Assembly: GCA_019022495.1 (NCBI GenBank)
Contig: JAFEKR010000026.1
Span: 310,001-374,000 of the forward strand
Origin: Epichloe hybrida
Lineage: Eukaryota > Ascomycota > Sordariomycetes > Hypocreales > Clavicipitaceae
DNA length: 64,000 nt
Direction: 5' to 3'
The position numbers and the translations under genes are program-made. Below, one piece after another: positions 58,946 to 64,000 of this stretch. Position 1 is the stretch's first letter. The number at the start of each line of letters is the position of its first letter. Under the pieces are notes generated by a model. That model was not told where the DNA came from, did no database searches, and saw only the letters and a program-made list of their open reading frames with translations.

Positions 58946-61900
58946 ATGACCATGATTGACGTCTCAAGGCAGACGAGGTCGCTCCTGGCGGATGCGACCG
59001 TGTTAGACCATCTGCCTCCGGAGATACTGGAAATCATCCGGCAACAATCGACGGTAAAGCTGCTGGATGGTGTAGCCCAGGCGGCTCTTTGTCCACCACT
59101 TACAGAGCATGTCTTTGTACATTTTGAAAATTTATTCCCCGACATTTGTTCGCGCTGGATCATAATCGCAGGCCTTCCGGCCCTTCAAACCAGAGTTGCC
59201 TCCTCATTTGCAAGGTTATTACCCTTTGCGCCCTATCTCGCTTCGTTTCTCCGATGTGCCGGCGAGGATTCCGCCGCGTCTAACGAGAGGCCATCCTCTG
59301 TGAAGCTGGTGCTTCCGAATTTCGATGAAGACTTGTTATCAGACCTGAATGAAGCGAATCTTTTAGAGAGCCTTGTTACCTTATGGAGATTATTGAACTT
59401 TGATTTCCGAACTTATAGCCCTGCTGCATCAGTGTCGTACATGCAACTTTTATTCAAGCATGGAAGTCGGCCGGTGAGGTACCTCGCAATACGGATTTTC
59501 TGCATGCTTCTCCACGCATCGGATTTCAAACTCGAAGCCCTCATCGAGTGCCACTTAGGCAAGGAAGAGGCTGTCGTTGGTCTCATTGATGGCGCTGAGG
59601 TGGATTTGGGGTTTCTGTCACTGTTTGAGCAGGAGCGGGCACGAAAAGTGCTGGCTTTACGAGAGAAGGTCAGGGTTGCTCTTCATGAAGACAGAGAAGG
59701 GGAATGCCTTCAGAATCTGACTCCGTACGTCATCTCATATGGTGATGTACTGCTTCCCAGGCCTCATGGGCCGATCGGTGATCCATCTTCGCTGGTCATG
59801 ACGAAAACGACGACCGGCAACATGGAACGTTTGGCAACCTTGTTACGAGAAGATGACCCCATTTTACTTCATGGAATGGCAGGTGTTGGCAAGACATCTT
59901 TTGTTCACGAGCTTGCCACGCAGTTGGGCAAGTATTCGGACATGGTCACACTTCATTTGAATGAGCAAACCGATGCAAAAATGCTCGTGGGCCTCTACTC
60001 AACAGACAGCAAACCGGGAAGTTTTCAGTGGCGCCCAGGTGTCTTGACAACAGCAGTCAGAGAAGGCCGGTGGGTTTTGGTCGAAGATCTCGATAGAGCG
60101 CCAACGGAAGTTCTGAGCACACTTCTACCTCTCATTGAGCGCAAAGAGCTCCTGGTTCCGAGTCGTGGAGAGAGGATTAGGGCAGCAAGCGGTTTCCGAC
60201 TATTCGCTACAGTAAGGACATCACGAGGGTTGAACGGGCGCGAGAATTTGCCCTCGCTTGTAGGCATGCGATTTTGGCAAACCTTTTATGCGGAGCCTCT
60301 CGCTTCACCAGAACTAGAAGAGGTTGTTTTGAAAACATACCCCATGCTTCGAAAATTTGTTCCCGGAATCTTAGCTGTCCACAATCGGCTTTCGCAGCTC
60401 AGCAAAAACGTCACTCTCATGTCTCGCGGAAGAAGCGTGATGGATCGACAGGTGAATCTGCGTGATCTTCTGAAATGGTGCCGCAGATTAAAAGACTGTC
60501 TGTTGACCGCTGGCTCTACGAATGGCGACGAGCCCATTAGCGAGACGACGCGGGACCGGATGTTTATGGAGGCATTGGACTGCTTCGTCGGTAGCTGTCC
60601 CGATACTGAACTTGGAAAACACCTGACCTATGCGATCGCGGAGGAGATGCACATGTCCAAAGATCGGGCGGACCACTACTTGTCTGCCAATATACCCCCT
60701 TTGGACGAAACTGAGCGAGTTTTCAGCATTGGACGGGCCCAACTGCGGAAGAAGAAGTTGGCGTATAAGATACAGAAATCCAAGCGTCCTTTTGCAAGCA
60801 CAGCACATGCGAAAAAGCTCTTGGAACAGATCGCTGTGGCCATTAAACTCGAAGAACCTGTCCTGTTGGTCGGTGAAACAGGTATTGGAAAGACGACCGT
60901 TATACAGCAGCTTGCGGACTCCCTAGGCCATAAATTAATCGCCGTGAACTTGTCACAACAGAGTGAGGTTGGCGATTTGCTTGGTGGGTTCAGGCCTGTT
61001 AACGTGCGAAGTTTGGCGGTGCCACTGAAGGAAGAGTTTGAGGATTTGTTCGCAGCCACTGGAATATCCGCGTCTAAGAATCAGAAGTACATGGATCAAG
61101 TTGGCAAATGCTTCGCCAAAGCTCAGTGGTCGAAGCTCGTTAAGCTCTGGAAAGAGGCACCGAGAATGTTTGTCAAGATTGTCGCCCAATTAGAGACTCT
61201 TCAGATCGAGCAAGACGGCATGCAAGATGGCTCAGAACAACCAGCCAAACGTCGGAAAACACATTCAAAATTTCAATCGCTGTTGGAATTGCGACCTCGC
61301 TGGAATACCTTTGCCCAGAAACTGGAGCAGTTTGATATTCAAATCTCTGGAGGGTCTGGGGTGTTTGCATTCAGTTTTGTTGAAGGCAACCTGATCAAGG
61401 CTGTGAGGAACGGGGATTGGGTTTTGCTGGATGAAATCAATCTGGCTTCTCCCGACACTCTGGAAAGCGTTGCGGATTTACTTACTGGACCTCAGGGACG
61501 TCCTTCGATTCTCCTCTCTGAGACTGGGGACATTGAAAAAATTGTTGCGCACCCAGACTTCCGTATATTTGGTGCCATGAACCCCGCTACAGACGTTGGA
61601 AAAAGAGACTTGCCGATTGGTATCCGATCGCGTTTTACCGAGCTCTATGTCAAAAGCCCTGACACAGATCTAAAGGATCTTCTCACCATAATCAAGACCT
61701 ATCTGGGCAATGGTAGCACCAAGAACGACGAGGCAGCTGATGACATTGCCCGCCTGTACATGAACACCAAACGCATGGCAGAAGAGAAAAGACTGGTTGA
61801 TGGCGCCAATGAGGTTCCTCACTTCAGCTTGCGTACCTTGACTCGGGTGCTGAGCTACGTCACCACAATTGCGCCGTTGTACGGTGTTCGCCGGGCACTC

Positions 61901-64000
61901 TATGAGGGATTCTCCATGGGTTTCTTGACTCTACTTAATCGTGACTCGGAGAGGATGTTGTTGCCTCTAATTTACCATCATCTTCTCGACAAGCATGGCA
62001 ACCCTCAGTCGCTTTTGTCACAACCTCCGAAGCACCCAAATGATGGTCGCCAATACGTCAAGTTTCAGAACAAAATCCACGATCGCCACTACTGGTTGTT
62101 TCAAGGCGAACAGACGCCAGTTGAGCGCGAAGACTACATCATCACCCCATACGTGGAGCGCAATCTTCTAAATCTGGTGCGAGCAACTTCCACGAGGCGA
62201 TTTCCGGTCCTGATTCAGGGCCCAACTTCTGCGGGAAAGACAAGTATGATTGAGTACCTCGCAAATTTCACTGGCAATAAGTTTGTTCGCATCAACAATC
62301 ACGAGCACACCGATCTCCAGGAATATCTGGGGACCTATGCATCAGGTCCAGATGGGAAGCTACGTTTCCAAGAGGGGTTGCTCGTCCAAGCTATGCGCCA
62401 AGGTCACTGGATCGTACTCGACGAGCTCAACCTGGCCCCAACTGATGTGCTGGAAGCATTGAACCGACTGTTGGATGACAACCGAGAACTTCTCATTCCA
62501 GAAACCCAAGAGATAGTTCGCCCTCACGAAAATTTTATCCTCTTCGCAACTCAGAACCCTCCTGGTCTTTATGGGGGCAGGAAAGTACTCTCCCGCGCGT
62601 TCAGAAACCGTTTCCTGGAACTGCATTTTGATGACATTCCGGAGGACGAACTGGAGTATATTCTTCAACAACGAAGCCGGAATACGTCGCCCCCCGACTG
62701 CCGCCGCATTGTGACCGTTTACAAAGAGCTTTCCAGACTTCGTCAGACAAGTCGTCTTTTTGAGCAAAAGGATAGTTTTGCTACGCTAAGAGACCTATTT
62801 CGCTGGGCTATGAGAGAAGCAGATACAAGGGAAGAAATTGCCGCACACGGCTTCATGCTTTTGGCAGAGAGAGTTCGGGTCGAGGAAGAGCGTATTGCTG
62901 TCAAGGGAATAATTGAGAAGGTCTTCAAAGTCAAAATCGATCCCCATGATCTGTACTCTGCTTCGAAGGCTCCCGAGCTGAAACAAATTACCGAGGTTCC
63001 CAACTCTCAGGGTGTGGTTTGGACGCACGCGATGCGGAGGCTGTACGTGCTTGTTTCTCGAGCTTTGCAGAACAACGAGCCTGTATTACTTGTCGGCGAC
63101 ACTGGCTGCGGCAAGACTACCGTTGTGCAGTTGCTAGCAGAGGCTCTCAAACAGAAATTGCATATTGTCAATGCTCATCAAAACACCGAGACAGGTGACC
63201 TGATCGGATCTCAGCGTCCAGTCCGAAACCGTGGTGCCATTATTGAGGCATTGGACGTAGACCTGAATGCGCTTCTCGGATCCCTCGGTCACGATATTCC
63301 TCCAACACTGAACGGGAAGCTCTCCAGTTACGAGGCTCTCGATGCTCCAACAGTGAATGCTATCCCGCAGATGGTACGCGACCGGATAGCAGCAAACGCA
63401 ACCAGATCAAAAGCACTGTTCGAGTGGTCCGATGGAGCCTTGGTGGAGGCTATGAGGGCTGGCCACTTCTTTCTGCTAGACGAGATTTCACTAGCAGACG
63501 ACTCTGTTTTAGAGAGGCTCAATTCTGTTCTTGAACCTCAAAGAACATTGCTACTGGCTGAAAAGGGCATCGATAATTCATTTGTAGTTGCCTCTGATGG
63601 ATTTCAATTCTTTGCCACAATGAACCCAGGTGGCGACTTCGGGAAGAAGGAACTTTCACCTGCACTTAGAAATCGATTTACGGAAATCTGGGTACCGCCA
63701 TTATCCGAAAGCGAAGATATCTACGAGATCGTCAAAACCAAGCTCGCAGATGAATCGAAGCACTTGGTGGATGCCATGGTTGACTTTGCTCACTGGTTTG
63801 CCCAGAAATTCCGATCCATGGCAACCAGTGCTTTTTCAGTCCGAGAAATCCTTGTCTGGGTGCAATTTATCAATACCTTTGAGGCTGAAAACCCGTTGGT
63901 TCCGTTCGTTCACGGCGCTGCAGCCATCTTTGTCGATAGTATCGGAGCTAACCCATCGGCTATGTTGGCTACAGACTTGAAGACGGTCCAAGTTCAGAGA
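58946..64000 (+). CDS. mdn1: Midasin (REA1/MDN1), giant AAA ATPase, 5' part only
   Basis: The frame is open from the ATG at 58946 (MTMIDVSRQTRSLL) to the window end: 1685 codons, about one third of a roughly 4,900-residue protein. Four AAA modules are visible by Walker A motifs: GMAGVGKT (about 310), GETGIGKT (about 643), GPTSAGKT (about 1092) and GDTGCGKT (about 1384). Matching Walker B segments include WVLLDEINLA, WIVLDELNLAP and FFLLDEISLAD. The first module is less conserved (WVLVEDLDRAP, with Glu-Asp for Asp-Glu), as usual in midasin. Midasin is a dynein-related remodeller that pulls assembly factors (Rsa4, Ytm1) off pre-60S particles in nucleolus and nucleoplasm. No intron is needed in the visible part. 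The remaining AAA modules, linker and MIDAS domain lie outside. Confidence 0.96.
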   Translation, partial: MTMIDVSRQTRSLLADATVLDHLPPEILEIIRQQSTVKLLDGVAQAALCPPLTEHVFVHFENLFPDICSRWIIIAGLPALQTRVASSFARLLPFAPYLASFLRCAGEDSAASNERPSSVKLVLPNFDEDLLSDLNEANLLESLVTLWRLLNFDFRTYSPAASVSYMQLLFKHGSRPVRYLAIRIFCMLLHASDFKLEALIECHLGKEEAVVGLIDGAEVDLGFLSLFEQERARKVLALREKVRVALHEDREGECLQNLTPYVISYGDVLLPRPHGPIGDPSSLVMTKTTTGNMERLATLLREDDPILLHGMAGVGKTSFVHELATQLGKYSDMVTLHLNEQTDAKMLVGLYSTDSKPGSFQWRPGVLTTAVREGRWVLVEDLDRAPTEVLSTLLPLIERKELLVPSRGERIRAASGFRLFATVRTSRGLNGRENLPSLVGMRFWQTFYAEPLASPELEEVVLKTYPMLRKFVPGILAVHNRLSQLSKNVTLMSRGRSVMDRQVNLRDLLKWCRRLKDCLLTAGSTNGDEPISETTRDRMFMEALDCFVGSCPDTELGKHLTYAIAEEMHMSKDRADHYLSANIPPLDETERVFSIGRAQLRKKKLAYKIQKSKRPFASTAHAKKLLEQIAVAIKLEEPVLLVGETGIGKTTVIQQLADSLGHKLIAVNLSQQSEVGDLLGGFRPVNVRSLAVPLKEEFEDLFAATGISASKNQKYMDQVGKCFAKAQWSKLVKLWKEAPRMFVKIVAQLETLQIEQDGMQDGSEQPAKRRKTHSKFQSLLELRPRWNTFAQKLEQFDIQISGGSGVFAFSFVEGNLIKAVRNGDWVLLDEINLASPDTLESVADLLTGPQGRPSILLSETGDIEKIVAHPDFRIFGAMNPATDVGKRDLPIGIRSRFTELYVKSPDTDLKDLLTIIKTYLGNGSTKNDEAADDIARLYMNTKRMAEEKRLVDGANEVPHFSLRTLTRVLSYVTTIAPLYGVRRALYEGFSMGFLTLLNRDSERMLLPLIYHHLLDKHGNPQSLLSQPPKHPNDGRQYVKFQNKIHDRHYWLFQGEQTPVEREDYIITPYVERNLLNLVRATSTRRFPVLIQGPTSAGKTSMIEYLANFTGNKFVRINNHEHTDLQEYLGTYASGPDGKLRFQEGLLVQAMRQGHWIVLDELNLAPTDVLEALNRLLDDNRELLIPETQEIVRPHENFILFATQNPPGLYGGRKVLSRAFRNRFLELHFDDIPEDELEYILQQRSRNTSPPDCRRIVTVYKELSRLRQTSRLFEQKDSFATLRDLFRWAMREADTREEIAAHGFMLLAERVRVEEERIAVKGIIEKVFKVKIDPHDLYSASKAPELKQITEVPNSQGVVWTHAMRRLYVLVSRALQNNEPVLLVGDTGCGKTTVVQLLAEALKQKLHIVNAHQNTETGDLIGSQRPVRNRGAIIEALDVDLNALLGSLGHDIPPTLNGKLSSYEALDAPTVNAIPQMVRDRIAANATRSKALFEWSDGALVEAMRAGHFFLLDEISLADDSVLERLNSVLEPQRTLLLAEKGIDNSFVVASDGFQFFATMNPGGDFGKKELSPALRNRFTEIWVPPLSESEDIYEIVKTKLADESKHLVDAMVDFAHWFAQKFRSMATSAFSVREILVWVQFINTFEAENPLVPFVHGAAAIFVDSIGANPSAMLATDLKTVQVQR

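Overview
The window is nuclear DNA from a filamentous ascomycete (Pezizomycotina), most likely a Sordariomycete and plausibly Hypocreales. The signs are many short introns (about 50-190 nt, one of 472 nt), intron-rich housekeeping genes on both strands, eukaryotic core machinery (eIF3a, RSE1, HAT1, midasin, PKA), a CTK3-type CTD kinase subunit, and fungal-specific families (MSS51, LysM/UBA protein, CorA-like protein). I cannot name the species from sequence alone.

Layout. 0.4-9.98 kb: G-protein gamma subunit (-), an RS-rich protein ending in a HUB1-like ubiquitin fold (-), eIF3a (+) and a DFG10-type polyprenol reductase (+). 10.06-20.3 kb: an ALKBH6-like dioxygenase (-), a 1486-residue HOS4-like ankyrin protein of the Set3 complex type (+) and the DRG-family GTPase RBG1 (+). 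20.3-27.0 kb: a gene-poor 6.7 kb stretch rich in short palindromes. 27.0-34.2 kb: a CENP-B/Tc5-type DNA-binding protein (+), a PXA-domain protein (-) and MSS51 (-). 34.4-47.2 kb: RSE1 (+), a zinc-finger/LysM/UBA-like protein (-), an NSRP1-like splicing regulator (+), TIM13 (-), a VIP36-like lectin (+) and the PKA catalytic subunit (+). 47.9-64 kb: a CorA-like membrane protein (+), an LMBR1 protein (-), HAT1 (+), pyrroline-5-carboxylate reductase (-), CTK3 (+), mitochondrial L12 (-) and the first 1685 codons of midasin (+), which runs off the window.

There are no operons. Genes sit in convergent and divergent pairs. Recurrent themes are RNA processing (HUB1-like, RSE1, NSRP1-like), translation and ribosome biogenesis (eIF3a, RBG1, L12, midasin), mitochondria (MSS51, TIM13, L12), chromatin and transcription (HOS4-like, HAT1, CTK3) and cAMP/G-protein signalling (G gamma, PKA).

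I reconstructed exon structures by hand from splice signals, frame continuity and family conservation. All assembled frames close. The one exception is an ALKBH6-like intron whose donor is non-canonical. No clear undescribed multi-gene system is visible. The most interesting items are a recurring intergenic palindrome family (core ACGGAGTACTCCGT), the RS-HUB1 fusion, an initiator-ATG-only exon in eIF3a, the ALKBH6 junction and two GC-AG introns.
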